Counted from the stretch's first letter, positions 1-8,259 are shown. The stretch is DNA of 64,000 nt from Oscillospiraceae bacterium (GCA_017621795.1 JAGASJ010000098.1:1-64000); one strand, 5' to 3'. A program made the numbers and translations. Notes: generated from the letters alone by a model not told the origin.

Positions 1-30
1 CTGCCATGAACCTGAAAAAGCTGGCAAATT

Positions 31-52
31 GGAGTTGGAATAACTCCTTTTT
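31..52 (+). terminator. Intrinsic terminator at the window edge
   Basis: GGAGTT (31-36) pairs with AACTCC (42-47) and is followed by five T. It probably ends a gene lying to the left of the window. Bases 1-30 show no recognisable gene. Confidence 0.5.
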
Positions 53-91
53 CTCGCAAATATTACTTATATTTACACCCAAATACACCAA

Positions 92-130
92 AACCCCTGT
101 TTTCACCTAACGAAAACAGGGGTTCTTTGA
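92..130. terminator. Strong terminator hairpin
   Basis: A perfect 13-bp stem, AACCCCTGTTTTC (92-104) with GAAAACAGGGGTT (112-124), encloses a 7-base loop. The trailing T-tract is short. With the next hairpin it separates the off-window gene from the minus-strand membrane protein gene. Confidence 0.55.
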
Positions 131-137
131 CAGACTG

Positions 138-174
138 AAAGGCGGCGGGAGCATTCGCTCCCGCCGCCTTTTTG
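138..174. terminator. Bidirectional terminator of the YesL-like gene
   Basis: A 15-bp G+C-rich stem (138-152 with 157-171) around the loop ATTC is flanked by A and T tracts. It lies directly 3' of the stop codon of the minus-strand gene that ends at 176, so it probably ends that transcript. Confidence 0.65.
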
Positions 175-175
175 T

Positions 176-1018
176 CTATACAATACCTTTTCCCACCAAA
201 TCGGGGAAATGCTTGGGGTTAATATCCTCATCCAGCTTGTTAAAGGTAAACAGCATCCAGCCAAACAGGCCGATGGGGAACAGAACAATGCCCAAAATGC
301 CGCCAAAAAGGTGGACATACAGGTGGGGAATGAACCACCAAATGCCCGGGATCGCGATGGTCGCAACGGTCATCAGCAGGGTCTGCAGGGGGTGCTTTCC
401 GTAAAGCACGATGGCGACCTTGATGTTGGTGGTAAAGCGGTTCACGTAAACGCAGATGGTAACGAGCATATAGCCGAAGATGGGCAACAGCAGAAAAAGC
501 AAACACATAGGCAGGGAGAAGAGAAAAGAGAAAGTACTTGTTGCGATGGTGGCGGTGGTCCAGCCGATTTTTGCGGAGGCATAGGCCACGGCCATAATCA
601 AGCCGCACAAAATACCGTAGCGGAAATTCTGCTTCAGCCCCACACCCAAATCATAGCTCAGCACCAAATTTTCACCCCAGGCAAGCTGACGCAGGGGGCG
701 CATAATAGCAGAAAGACCGACAAACAGCAGCAATATGGCGGGAATGGAAAGCAAGGCATTGGTGTTTTGCAGAGCAACCATCTCGCCAATGATCTGCTCA
801 GGCGGCACATCGGCCTGATCTGCTAAATAGATCATATTGATATCCTGGTAGATCCACAAACCTAAAAGAGGAAGGGCGCTGACCAGCAAAATAAACCCTA
901 AGCTGAGAAGCTTGCTCCACTGCAGCTTCAGCACGTCAAAAAAGAGTGCCTTTCTGGTTTGGGGAAGCATATTCTGATGAAAGTCCTTAGGGGCTGATCT
1001 GTTGCGTTTCGATCTCAT
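176..1018 (-). CDS. YesL-like (DUF624-type) multi-pass membrane protein
   Basis: This 280-residue protein has a basic N-terminus (about residues 1-22) and then about five or six hydrophobic segments near residues 38-60, 90-110, 135-155, 165-195 and 208-255. It ends in a hydrophilic tail with NPKHFPDLVGKGI. The pattern 'GENLVLSYDLGVGLKQNF' and the closing 'P-D-L-V-x-K-G' resemble clostridial YesL/DUF624-like proteins, which often sit near sugar transporters. Their function is unknown. The ATG at 1018 follows AAAGGAG at 11 bases spacing. It is monocistronic, ending at the hairpin at 138-174. The family assignment comes from remembered sequence character only, so it is moderate. Membrane location is well supported. 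Confidence 0.6.
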   Translation of the reverse strand: MRSKRNRSAPKDFHQNMLPQTRKALFFDVLKLQWSKLLSLGFILLVSALPLLGLWIYQDINMIYLADQADVPPEQIIGEMVALQNTNALLSIPAILLLFVGLSAIMRPLRQLAWGENLVLSYDLGVGLKQNFRYGILCGLIMAVAYASAKIGWTTATIATSTFSFLFSLPMCLLFLLLPIFGYMLVTICVYVNRFTTNIKVAIVLYGKHPLQTLLMTVATIAIPGIWWFIPHLYVHLFGGILGIVLFPIGLFGWMLFTFNKLDEDINPKHFPDLVGKGIV

Positions 1019-1173
1019 ATAGCGCTACACTCCTTTGGTAATCTGTCTGCAAACAGTATATAAAATTCAGGATAAAAAGTCAAATGTTTGCGAAATTTAC
1101 CCCACGTCCTTTTTTGAAGAATGCTCTTGAAAAATGGGGGAATAATGCTTAAAATAGGGGAGAGGTGAGTAAA

Positions 1174-1830
1174 ATGTTTGAAGGCTACAGCCCGGAAACC
1201 GTAGATTTTTTATGGGGTATTCGACTCAACAACAATCGGGAATGGTTTTTGCAGCACAAAAACGACTATGTAGAAAAACTGTATGAGCCCACCAAGGCGC
1301 TGGGCAAGGAAATTTTCGAAAAAATCGCGTCCCGGAAAACCGGCACGCTGGTAAAGGTGAGCCGTATTTATCGGGACGCGCGGATGCATCATCCTGTGCC
1401 CTACAAGGAGAGCCTTTGGATCTGCGTGCGGCAAGACGTGGAGTGGTGGGGGGAGAATCCCTGCCTGTATTTCGAGATCAATCCGGACGGCGTGCATTAC
1501 GGCTTCTTCTTCTGGAAGCCCTCTGTGGCGGTGATGAATGCTGTTCGCGCCGATATTGCGGCAAATCCCAAAGAATTTATAAAGATGATCAAAAAGGTGG
1601 AGAAGGAAACCGGCCTTAAAATTGAAGCAGAGTGCTACAAGCGCCCCAAGCCTTGCGACGATCCTGCTGTTGCGCCTTATTTTGCGTGGAAGGAGCAGAT
1701 CGGCTGCACAGTGCGGGAGGATTTCAGCGAGCAGACCTTCGGACCGCAGCTGGGAGAACGGGTCATTACCCTGATGAAAAAACTGATGCCCCTATACGAC
1801 TATTTCACCAAATTCTGCAATCGGGAATAA
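1174..1830 (+). CDS. DUF2461 family protein
   Basis: The protein (218 aa from ATG 1174) begins MFEGYSPETVDFLWGIRLNN and contains NNREWFLQHKNDY followed by VSRIYRDARM. This is the typical start of DUF2461 (TIGR02453) proteins: a conserved N-R-x-W-F and an R-I-x-R-D-x-R motif. DUF2461 proteins are single-domain cytoplasmic proteins of about 210-230 residues with no established biochemical function. A GTG at 1165 is in frame, but the ribosome binding site GGGGAGAGG ends there. The ATG at 1174, 8 bases further on, is the better start. No neighbour suggests a role. Confidence 0.8.
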   Translation: MFEGYSPETVDFLWGIRLNNNREWFLQHKNDYVEKLYEPTKALGKEIFEKIASRKTGTLVKVSRIYRDARMHHPVPYKESLWICVRQDVEWWGENPCLYFEINPDGVHYGFFFWKPSVAVMNAVRADIAANPKEFIKMIKKVEKETGLKIEAECYKRPKPCDDPAVAPYFAWKEQIGCTVREDFSEQTFGPQLGERVITLMKKLMPLYDYFTKFCNRE

Positions 1831-2136
1831 GCTAATCTATGTACAGACAGAAATGTGATCCTTGATATTTCAAAGATTGGAAAATGTGTACGGCATTTTC
1901 TGATTTCTGTCTGCTTCGTATCTTTCCGGCGATACACTTGACAAAGAATCATACATTCAAAAACTGTCGTCACATTTTTGACTGTGTCATCCTTGTCCGG
2001 AGATAGTATGTGCGCTGCAAATTCTTTTATACAAAAAATCCCCAAGTCAAATGAGCAGGTTTCCTAAGGACAGTTACCTTCAATAAAAACGGAATTTGGC
2101 ACACAAATTCCCTGCTTGTAACAGTATAAGACAAAA
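1831..2136. other. Intergenic stretch with no recognised feature
   Basis: This A+T-rich spacer follows the DUF2461 gene. I see no credible coding frame with a ribosome binding site, no riboswitch-like motif and no repeat before the terminator that starts at 2137. Confidence 0.5.
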
Positions 2137-2184
2137 ACTACCCGAAGAAGAGAAAACAAAACTCTTTTTCGGGTAGTACTTTTT
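2137..2184 (+). terminator. Terminator-like hairpin leading into hairpin array 1
   Basis: ACTACCCGAA (2137-2146) pairs with TTCGGGTAGT (2168-2177), extended by AGAG/CTCT. A T-rich tract (2180-2184) follows. It would terminate rightward transcription just before the first linker of the array at 2189. Confidence 0.65.
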
Positions 2185-2188
2185 ATAT

Positions 2189-2369
2189 AGTGATATTCTG
2201 TGCTTTTCGCACAGAGTGATATTTCCCTTTCAGGAAGTGATATTGAAATCTTACGATTTCAGTGTTATTTTATTCGCCATAAACTGCCGAAGGCAATATC
2301 ACTTGGACTTTTGTCCAAATATCACTGCGTAGCAATATAACTCGCCAAAGATATTTGGCGAATAAAACT
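2189..2369. repeat. Hairpin-ladder repeat array 1 (linker AGTGATATT)
   Basis: Four forward linkers, AGTGATATT at 2189, 2215 and 2236 and AGTGTTATT at 2261, are followed by four reverse-complement-type linkers: AATATCACT at 2295 and 2318, AATATAACT at 2334 and AATAAAACT at 2361. Between successive linkers sit seven short hairpins of unrelated sequence, such as CTGTGC/GCACAG (2198-2214), GAAATC/GATTTC (2245-2260), TGGAC/GTCCA (2304-2317) and CGCCAAA/TTTGGCG (2343-2360). Forward linkers can pair with reverse linkers in nested order, leaving opposed side hairpins. An alternative 11-bp pairing exists between 2268-2278 and 2357-2367. The array lies exactly between two convergent terminators. It contains no open reading frame of note. 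Confidence 0.85.
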
Positions 2370-2397
2370 GCCCAAGTGTCCTTAAGAACACTTGGGC
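2370..2397 (-). terminator. fba terminator abutting array 1
   Basis: GCCCAAGTGT (2370-2379) pairs with ACACTTGGGC (2388-2397). On the minus strand the stem is followed by AGTTTTATT, which is the last linker of array 1. The array therefore supplies the T-tract of the aldolase terminator. Confidence 0.75.
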
Positions 2398-2423
2398 AAC
2401 GGCTTGGGGATTTTGTATGTTTG

Positions 2424-3392
2424 TTAGGCCTTGCCTGCGCAGCCGAGGACGTTGATCAGCTTGTGGCGGACCAGCTCCTTGATGTTGGCACGTGCGGGCT
2501 TCAGGTACTCACGGGGGTCAAACTTGCTGGGCTCGTCGTTGAAGAACTTACGGATCGTACCGGTCATAGCCAGACGCAGATCGGAGTCGATGTTGATCTT
2601 ACATACAGACAGAGATGCAGCCTTACGCAGCTGTTCCTCGGGAACACCGATGGCATTGGGCATCTTGCCGCCGTTGGCGTTGACCATTGCTACGTAGTTC
2701 TGGGGAACAGAGGAGGAGCCGTGCAGAACGATGGGGAAGCCGGGCAGACGCTTGGTGACTTCTTCCAGCACGTCAAAGCGAAGTGCGGGAGGAACCAGGA
2801 TGCCCTGCTCGTTCAGGGTGCACTGCTCAGGAGTGAACTTGTATGCGCCGTGGCTGGTGCCGATGGCGATGGCCAGGGAGTCACAGCCGGTGCGGGAAAC
2901 AAATTCCTCAACCTCTTCGGGACGGGTGTAGGAAGCGGCCTCAGAGGACACGTTTACTTCGTCCTCGATGCCGGCCAAAGAGCCCAGCTCAGCCTCAACC
3001 ACAACACCGTGGTCGTGTGCGTATTCCACAACCTTCTTGGTGATGGCGATGTTCTCTTCAAAGGACTTGGAGGAAGCGTCGATCATCACGGAGGTGAAGC
3101 CGCCGTCGATGCAGGACTTGCAGGTCTCGAAGCTGTCGCCGTGGTCCAGGTGCAGAGCGATGGGGATTTCGGGGCATTCGATCACAGCAGCTTCCACCAG
3201 CTTTACCAGGTAGGTGTGGTTGGCGTAAGCGCGAGCGCCCTTGGAAACCTGCAGGATCACAGGAGCCTTTTCTTCCTTACAAGCCTCGGTGATTGCCTGA
3301 ACGATCTCCATGTTGTTGACGTTGAAAGCACCGATGGCGTAGCCGCCGTCGTAGGCCTTCTTAAACATCTCGGTAGTAGTTACAAGAGCCAT
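2424..3392 (-). CDS. fba: Class II fructose-1,6-bisphosphate aldolase
   Basis: This 322-residue Zn-dependent aldolase interconverts fructose 1,6-bisphosphate with dihydroxyacetone phosphate and glyceraldehyde 3-phosphate in glycolysis and gluconeogenesis. Family motifs visible in order are GAFNVNNME near the N-terminus, HLDHGDSFE (catalytic Asp and first metal His), VVVEAELGSLAG (conserved Glu), AIAIGTSHGAYK (metal His), IVLHGSSSV (third metal His) and KINIDSDLR (phosphate and substrate contacts). The ATG at 3392 lies 9 bases after AAAGGA. The upstream in-frame ATT at 3401 is not needed. It is transcribed alone, divergently from PPi-phosphofructokinase, which makes its substrate. Confidence 0.96.
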   Translation of the reverse strand: MALVTTTEMFKKAYDGGYAIGAFNVNNMEIVQAITEACKEEKAPVILQVSKGARAYANHTYLVKLVEAAVIECPEIPIALHLDHGDSFETCKSCIDGGFTSVMIDASSKSFEENIAITKKVVEYAHDHGVVVEAELGSLAGIEDEVNVSSEAASYTRPEEVEEFVSRTGCDSLAIAIGTSHGAYKFTPEQCTLNEQGILVPPALRFDVLEEVTKRLPGFPIVLHGSSSVPQNYVAMVNANGGKMPNAIGVPEEQLRKAASLSVCKINIDSDLRLAMTGTIRKFFNDEPSKFDPREYLKPARANIKELVRHKLINVLGCAGKA

Positions 3393-3445
3393 TGGAATCA
3401 ATCCTTTCTAATATAGGCGGCAATGCCGCAAATTTTTACATCTAC

Positions 3446-3473
3446 ATTATACCATAAAATCCTGTCATTTCAA
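3446..3473 (-). promoter_or_regulatory. fba promoter
   Basis: On the minus strand TTGAAA (3473-3468), 16 bases and TATAAT (3451-3446) form a sigma-A-type promoter about 55 bases upstream of the aldolase start. Confidence 0.7.
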
Positions 3474-3522
3474 TAGGAAACTTTAATTTTTACTTTATTT
3501 TAAAAATAATTGGAAAAATCTA

Positions 3523-3551
3523 TTTACCTTTGGTGAAAAATAGAGTATAAT
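3523..3551 (+). promoter_or_regulatory. PPi-phosphofructokinase promoter
   Basis: TTTACC (3523-3528), a 17-base spacer and a perfect TATAAT (3546-3551) precede the gene. The ribosome binding site GAAGGAG follows, about 10 bases before the ATG at 3600. Confidence 0.7.
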
Positions 3552-3599
3552 GCCCAAAGAAAATCATTTTAAATGGTTAATACGAAGGAGTGTAAGAAT

Positions 3600-5258
3600 A
3601 TGAAAATTTCCCCTTTGCAGATCGCGCGTTATCAGTATAATCCCAAGCTGCCCGGCATGCTGCGCGGCGGCATTTCCGAGATCTGCGTCAAAAACGGCAA
3701 CCCCACCCAGAGCGTGGCGGACCAGGAAAAGATTCAGGCACTGTTTCCCAACACCTACGGCAAAAACGAGATCACCTTCCAAAAGGGTCAAAATACTGCC
3801 GAGGCAAAGAAGCAGGTGGTGGGCGTGATCCTGTCCGGCGGTCAGGCACCCGGCGGTCACAATGTTATTTGCGGCCTGTACGACGCACTGAAGGCCACCA
3901 ACCCCGAAAATGTACTGTACGGCTTTAAGGGCGGTCCCAGCGGCCTGCTGGAAGACAGCTATATCGTTTTTGACGATGAATACATCAATCAGTACCGCAA
4001 CACCGGCGGCTTCGACATCATCGGTTCCGGCCGTACCAAGCTGGAGACCCAGGAGCAGTTTGCGGTCGTGGCACAGGTGTGCAAGAAGCACGGCATCAAC
4101 GCCATCGTGATCATCGGTGGTGACGATTCCAATACCAACGCCGCTGTGCTGGCAGAGTACTTTGCCGCCAACAATACCGGCGTGCAGGTCATCGGCTGTC
4201 CCAAGACCATTGACGGCGACCTGAAGAATGAGGATATTGAGTGCTCCTTCGGCTTTGACACCGCTACCAAGACCTACAGCGAGATCGTGGGCAACATTGA
4301 GCGCGATGCCAACTCCGCCAAGAAGTACTGGCACTTTGTAAAGGTGATGGGCCGTTCCGCTTCCCACGTGGCACTGGAAACTGCATTGCAGACCCAGCCC
4401 AACATCTGCCTCATCGGTGAGGAAGTAGCCGCCAAGAAGATGTCTTTGGCTCAGATCGCTGATTATATTGCCGATTCTGTAGCCGGTCGTGCCGCCAAGG
4501 GTTGGAACTTCGGCGTTGCCATCATTCCCGAAGGCATTGTGGAATTCGTGCCGGAATTCTCCGTGCTGATCGCAGAGATCAACGAGCTGCTGGCAGGACA
4601 GAAGACTGCACAGTTTAACGCACTTTCTACCTGGGAAGAGAAGTATGCCTTTATCCGTGCCGGTCTGACTGCGGAATCTATGGCTGTATTTGCAATTCTG
4701 CCCCAAACCATTCAGCAGCAGCTGTTCTTGGAGCGTGACCCCCACGGCAATGTGCAGGTTTCTCTGATCGAGTCTGAGAAGCTGTTCTCTGCCCTGGTTG
4801 CCGACAATCTGGCCGCCCGTAAGAAGGCAGGCACCTACAGCGGCAAATTCTCCCCCCTGCATCACTTCCTGGGCTACGAAGGCCGTTGCGCTTTCCCCTC
4901 CAACTTTGACGCAGACTACTGCTACTCCCTGGGCTACAACGCCTGTATGCTGATCCAGTATGGCTACACCGGATATCTCTCCAAGGTGTCCAACCTGAGC
5001 AAGCCCGCGGAAGAGTGGGTCGCCGGCGGTATGCCCATCACCAAGATGATGAACATCGAACGCAGAAACGGCGAGGATAAGCCCGTGATCCGCAAGGCAT
5101 TGGTAGAGCTGGACGGCAAACCCTTCCGCTTCTTCCAGGAAAACAGAGCCCTGTGGGCACAGGAGACCTGCTACGTCTATCCCGGCGCAATTCAGTACTT
5201 CGGACCGTCTGAGGTTTGCGACATCACCACCCGTACCCTGGCTTTGGAGAAGGCTTAA
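3600..5258 (+). CDS. pfp: Diphosphate--fructose-6-phosphate 1-phosphotransferase (PPi-PFK)
   Basis: This 552-residue enzyme of the long PPi-PFK group reversibly phosphorylates fructose 6-phosphate using pyrophosphate instead of ATP. The phosphate-donor loop GGQAPGGHNVI lies near residues 80-90, GGDDSNTNA near 175-185, and PKTIDGDLKN near 200. The GGDDS aspartate and the PKTIDGDL lysine are the residues associated with PPi rather than ATP use. The start is ATG 3600 with GAAGGAG upstream; an in-frame ATG at 3573 precedes the ribosome binding site and is unlikely. It is transcribed divergently from fba, so the two consecutive glycolytic steps share one intergenic region. It ends just before the riboswitch-controlled symporter unit. 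Confidence 0.95.
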   Translation: MKISPLQIARYQYNPKLPGMLRGGISEICVKNGNPTQSVADQEKIQALFPNTYGKNEITFQKGQNTAEAKKQVVGVILSGGQAPGGHNVICGLYDALKATNPENVLYGFKGGPSGLLEDSYIVFDDEYINQYRNTGGFDIIGSGRTKLETQEQFAVVAQVCKKHGINAIVIIGGDDSNTNAAVLAEYFAANNTGVQVIGCPKTIDGDLKNEDIECSFGFDTATKTYSEIVGNIERDANSAKKYWHFVKVMGRSASHVALETALQTQPNICLIGEEVAAKKMSLAQIADYIADSVAGRAAKGWNFGVAIIPEGIVEFVPEFSVLIAEINELLAGQKTAQFNALSTWEEKYAFIRAGLTAESMAVFAILPQTIQQQLFLERDPHGNVQVSLIESEKLFSALVADNLAARKKAGTYSGKFSPLHHFLGYEGRCAFPSNFDADYCYSLGYNACMLIQYGYTGYLSKVSNLSKPAEEWVAGGMPITKMMNIERRNGEDKPVIRKALVELDGKPFRFFQENRALWAQETCYVYPGAIQYFGPSEVCDITTRTLALEKA

Positions 5259-5302
5259 CCGGAATTTCAGACATCGCGGACAGAAAAAATTTAAATATAC
5301 TA

Positions 5303-5331
5303 TTGAAATTTAAAAAATGATAGTATATAAT
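5303..5331 (+). promoter_or_regulatory. Promoter of the glycine riboswitch-agcS unit
   Basis: TTGAAA (5303-5308), a 17-base spacer and TATAAT (5326-5331) lie just upstream of the riboswitch. Confidence 0.75.
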
Positions 5332-5344
5332 GACGAAAAATGAA

Positions 5345-5520
5345 TAGTATGGTTGAAACCTACAGGAAAAGCAATGCTACCGAAGGAGTAACACTCTCAG
5401 GTGTCCGTTACGGATGAGGACTGTAGGCCGACATAACTTTGGAGAAGCTCATTAAATTGAGTGCCGAAGGTGCAAGGTGCGCAGTCACTTAATCTCTCAG
5501 GCAAAAGGACAAAGTATTTC
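5345..5520 (+). ncRNA. Tandem glycine riboswitch
   Basis: Two glycine aptamers lie in series. Aptamer 1 spans 5359-5427, closed by CCTACAG (5359-5365) with CTGTAGG (5421-5427), and contains the core ACCGAAGGAG...CTCTCAGG. Aptamer 2 spans 5436-5515, closed by ACTTTG (5436-5441) with CAAAGT (5510-5515), with GCCGAAGGTGCAA and CTCTCAGGCAAAAGGAC. These are hallmark glycine riboswitch sequences. The RNA precedes a sodium:alanine/glycine symporter gene, a known target of this class. A terminator at 5568 is the likely expression platform. Confidence 0.95.
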
Positions 5521-5523
5521 TTT

Positions 5524-5597
5524 CATACACCGCGGTCGGTGTATGCAGTCCTGTGCTTTTGATTAAACGAATCGCACCCTGGTGCGATTCGTTTTTT
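5524..5597 (+). terminator. Expression-platform hairpins of the glycine riboswitch
   Basis: CATACACCG (5524-5532) pairs with CGGTGTATG (5537-5545). CGAATCGCACC (5568-5578) then pairs with GGTGCGATTCG (5581-5591), followed by six T. The second is a clear intrinsic terminator between aptamers and coding region, so control is probably by transcription attenuation. I could not determine from sequence alone whether glycine switches the gene on or off. Confidence 0.85.
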
Positions 5598-5622
5598 CTT
5601 TACAAAAAGGGAGTGCATTACA

Positions 5623-7143
5623 TTGATCGAGAAAATCACGCAAATCAACAACGAGCTCAACAGCTTCATCTGGGGCATACCGGGTCTGGTCCTTCTGATC
5701 GGTACAGGACTTTTGATCACCTTTGGTTCCAAATTCTTCCAGCTGTCGCACATTGCCCACTGGTGGAAAAATACCATCGGCAGTGTGTTCAAGAAAAACA
5801 GCAAATCCACCAAAAACACAGATAAAAAGAGCATTTCCCAATTCCAGGCGCTGTGTACCGCACTGGCGGCGACCGTGGGCACCGGCAATATTGCAGGTGT
5901 GGCGGCGGCCATCGTCATTGGCGGTCCCGGTGCGGTATTTTGGATGTGGATCGCCGCATTTTTGGGGATGATGACCAACTTCGCGGAAAACACGCTGGGT
6001 ATTTACTATCGCCGCCGCAACGCGGACGGTGAGTGGTCCGGCGGCCCCATGTACTACCTGCGGGATGGCCTGGGACGCAAAAAGGGCATGAAGAATGTAG
6101 CCAAGGTTTTGGCGGTCCTGTTCTCCTGCTTCGCAATTTTGGCATCCTTTGGCATTGGCAATATGGGCCAGGTCAATAAGATCGTACTGAATATGGAAAG
6201 CGCCTTCTTCAGCAGTGTCAGCTGGGAAGTAGGCGGCATCAATATGATAAATTTGTGCATTGGTATCGTGCTGCTGGTGATCGCCGCGCTGATCATTGTG
6301 GGCGGTCTGCGCCGTGTGGCAACGGTGGCAGAACGGATCGTGCCGTTTATGGCGCTGTCTTATGTGGTGCTGGGCATCGTGATCCTGGTGATGCGCTATG
6401 ACCGGATCATCCCTGCGTTTAGCTCCATCTTCAAGTATGCCTTCGGCATCAAGGCGGTGGCAGGCGGTGTGGCCGGTGTTGCCATCAAGAAGGTGATTGT
6501 ACAGGGCTGTAAGCGGGGCGTGTTCTCCAACGAGGCAGGCTTGGGCTCTTCCGTAATGGTCCACTCCGCTTCCAACGTAAAAGAGCCGGTGCGTCAGGGT
6601 ATGTGGGGCATCTTCGAGGTGTTCTTCGACACCATGATCGTCTGCACCATGACCGCGCTGATTGCGCTGACCTCCGGTGTGATCGACCTGAATACCGGTA
6701 TGGCAGCGGCCGGCACAAACGATGCCACCCTGATCAGCCAGGCCTTCGGCAGTGCCTTCGGCAAGCCCGGTGAGTGGTTTGTAGCCATTGCCATGCTACT
6801 GTTTGCCTTTACCACAGTGCTGGGCTGGTCTCAGTACGGCTCCAAGGCGGTGGAATACCTATTCGGCACCAAGGGCGTAAAGGTCTATAAGGTGATCTTC
6901 GTTGTGATGATCCTCAGCGGCGCACTGATGACCTCCTCCCTGGCGTGGGATATCTCCGATACCTTTAACGGCTTTATGCTGGTACCCAACCTGATCGGTG
7001 TGGTGGCGCTGTTCCCGCTGGTGATCAAGATCACCAAAAACTATGTGGACCGCAACATCCGCAAGAAGGATGTAAAGCCCATCCTTTCCTACGATCCGGA
7101 TATTCAGCAGGAAATGGAAGATGCTTTAAAGCAGGATCAATAA
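5623..7143 (+). CDS. agcS: Amino-acid carrier protein, sodium:alanine/glycine symporter
   Basis: This 506-residue integral membrane protein belongs to the AgcS (alanine or glycine:cation symporter) family. It imports alanine or glycine with sodium. Recognisable family segments are SIWGI-like FIWGIPGLVLLIGTG near the N-terminus, ALAATVGTGNIAGVAAAI (about residues 83-100), GPGAVFWMWIAAFLGM, and FSNEAGLGSSVMVH around residue 303. About ten or eleven hydrophobic helices are visible. The start is TTG 5623, 9 bases after AAAAAGGGAG. No ATG lies nearby in frame. The upstream glycine riboswitch points to glycine as a physiological substrate. A terminator follows at 7157. Confidence 0.95.
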   Translation: MIEKITQINNELNSFIWGIPGLVLLIGTGLLITFGSKFFQLSHIAHWWKNTIGSVFKKNSKSTKNTDKKSISQFQALCTALAATVGTGNIAGVAAAIVIGGPGAVFWMWIAAFLGMMTNFAENTLGIYYRRRNADGEWSGGPMYYLRDGLGRKKGMKNVAKVLAVLFSCFAILASFGIGNMGQVNKIVLNMESAFFSSVSWEVGGINMINLCIGIVLLVIAALIIVGGLRRVATVAERIVPFMALSYVVLGIVILVMRYDRIIPAFSSIFKYAFGIKAVAGGVAGVAIKKVIVQGCKRGVFSNEAGLGSSVMVHSASNVKEPVRQGMWGIFEVFFDTMIVCTMTALIALTSGVIDLNTGMAAAGTNDATLISQAFGSAFGKPGEWFVAIAMLLFAFTTVLGWSQYGSKAVEYLFGTKGVKVYKVIFVVMILSGALMTSSLAWDISDTFNGFMLVPNLIGVVALFPLVIKITKNYVDRNIRKKDVKPILSYDPDIQQEMEDALKQDQ

Positions 7144-7156
7144 GGATGATTTTTTG

Positions 7157-7187
7157 AAAGAGGACGGTATACACCGTCCTCTTTTTA
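7157..7187 (+). terminator. agcS terminator
   Basis: AAAGAGGACGGT (7157-7168) and ACCGTCCTCTTT (7173-7184) form a 12-bp stem followed by T residues. Confidence 0.85.
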
Positions 7188-7195
7188 CAAACTGT

Positions 7196-7224
7196 TTGAC
7201 TATTGAAAAATCCTTTGATATGAT
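7196..7224 (+). promoter_or_regulatory. Promoter of the galactose operon
   Basis: TTGACT (7196-7201), a 17-base spacer and TATGAT (7219-7224) precede galM. I see no obvious operator palindrome next to it. Confidence 0.7.
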
Positions 7225-7269
7225 AACAAAAATACGCATTTGCCCATCACAATGCAGGAGAGATTCAAG

Positions 7270-8259
7270 ATGAAAAAGACGTTGTTTGGAACGATCGACC
7301 AATGCCCGATATATAAATACACCCTGCAAAACGGTGTAATGGAGGCGGACATTATCACCTACGGCGGCACCATTACCGCAGTGCGTGTGCCGGATCATAA
7401 AGGAAAGCTGACCGACGTGGTAGCAGGCTGGGAAAACTTGGAGGATTATCAGACCAAGGGCGGCTATTTGGGTGCCATTATCGGCCGCTTTGGAAACCGC
7501 ATTGAAAACGGCCGCTTCACCTTAAACAATGTGACCTATCAGGTGGGTATCAACGAAGCACCCAATGCGCTCCACGGAGGGGTAAAGGGCTTTGACCGAC
7601 AGATTTGGGAGGCAACCGAGGAAGGGGAGCATACCCTGATTCTGCACTACCTGAGCAAGGACGGTGAGGAAGGCTTCCCGGGCAACCTGAATGTGACGGT
7701 GACCTATACGGTGACAGCGGAAAACGGGCTTTCCATCGACTATAAGGCGGTATCCGACCGGGATACGGTGGTAAACCTGACAAATCACGCTTATTTTAAC
7801 GTAGCAGGGCCGGAATATACCACTGCGGAATCGGTTTTGCGCATTGATGCAGACCGCATCACACCGGCAGACAGCGCCCTGATTCCCCACAATACCTTTA
7901 AAGCCGTGGAGGGCACACTGTATGATTTCCGTACGCCCGCCCCCTTTATAAAAGATTTATCCGGCGACGAGACCTTGGGCAGGCGGGGCTGTTACGACGA
8001 AAACTATGTATTAAACGGCGAAGGCCTGCGGGCGGTGGCACAGGTGTATGCGCCCCGAAGCGGCATTTCCCTGACTGTGGTAACAGACCGGCCCGGGATG
8101 CAGATCTACACCGGCAATCCCCGGGGCATTGCCCTGGAAACACAGAATTTCCCCAACGCGGTGAACTGCCCGGATTATCCCGGCGCCGTTTTGCGGGCGG
8201 GGGACTGTTATCACACCCAAACGATTTACCGGTTTGAAATAAAGGAGAATATACTGTGA
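7270..8259 (+). CDS. galM: Aldose 1-epimerase (galactose mutarotase)
   Basis: This 329-residue enzyme interconverts alpha and beta galactose or glucose, supplying the alpha anomer to galactokinase. Visible family motifs are GAIIGRFGNRIENGRF (substrate-binding Arg), NALHGGVKGFDRQIW (catalytic His region), VNLTNHAYFNVAG (second His) and GIALETQNFPNAVN (catalytic Glu). The ATG at 7270 follows CAGGAGAG at 7 bases; an in-frame ATG at 7240 lacks a ribosome binding site. Its stop overlaps the galK start by three bases at 8257-8259, so the gal genes are translationally coupled. Confidence 0.95.
   Translation: MKKTLFGTIDQCPIYKYTLQNGVMEADIITYGGTITAVRVPDHKGKLTDVVAGWENLEDYQTKGGYLGAIIGRFGNRIENGRFTLNNVTYQVGINEAPNALHGGVKGFDRQIWEATEEGEHTLILHYLSKDGEEGFPGNLNVTVTYTVTAENGLSIDYKAVSDRDTVVNLTNHAYFNVAGPEYTTAESVLRIDADRITPADSALIPHNTFKAVEGTLYDFRTPAPFIKDLSGDETLGRRGCYDENYVLNGEGLRAVAQVYAPRSGISLTVVTDRPGMQIYTGNPRGIALETQNFPNAVNCPDYPGAVLRAGDCYHTQTIYRFEIKENIL

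Noticed and set aside
1800..2045. 81-residue minus-strand frame after the DUF2461 gene
   Set aside because: No ribosome binding site, no recognisable motif and overlap with the DUF2461 stop region.
2189..2369. CRISPR array
   Set aside because: Repeats are only 9 bases, reverse orientation midway, and the intervening pieces are self-complementary hairpins; there are no cas genes. The same holds for 44338-44506 and 45529-45712.
2355..3416. 353-residue plus-strand frame over the aldolase gene
   Set aside because: Shadow of fba on the opposite strand, without a ribosome binding site or recognisable motifs.
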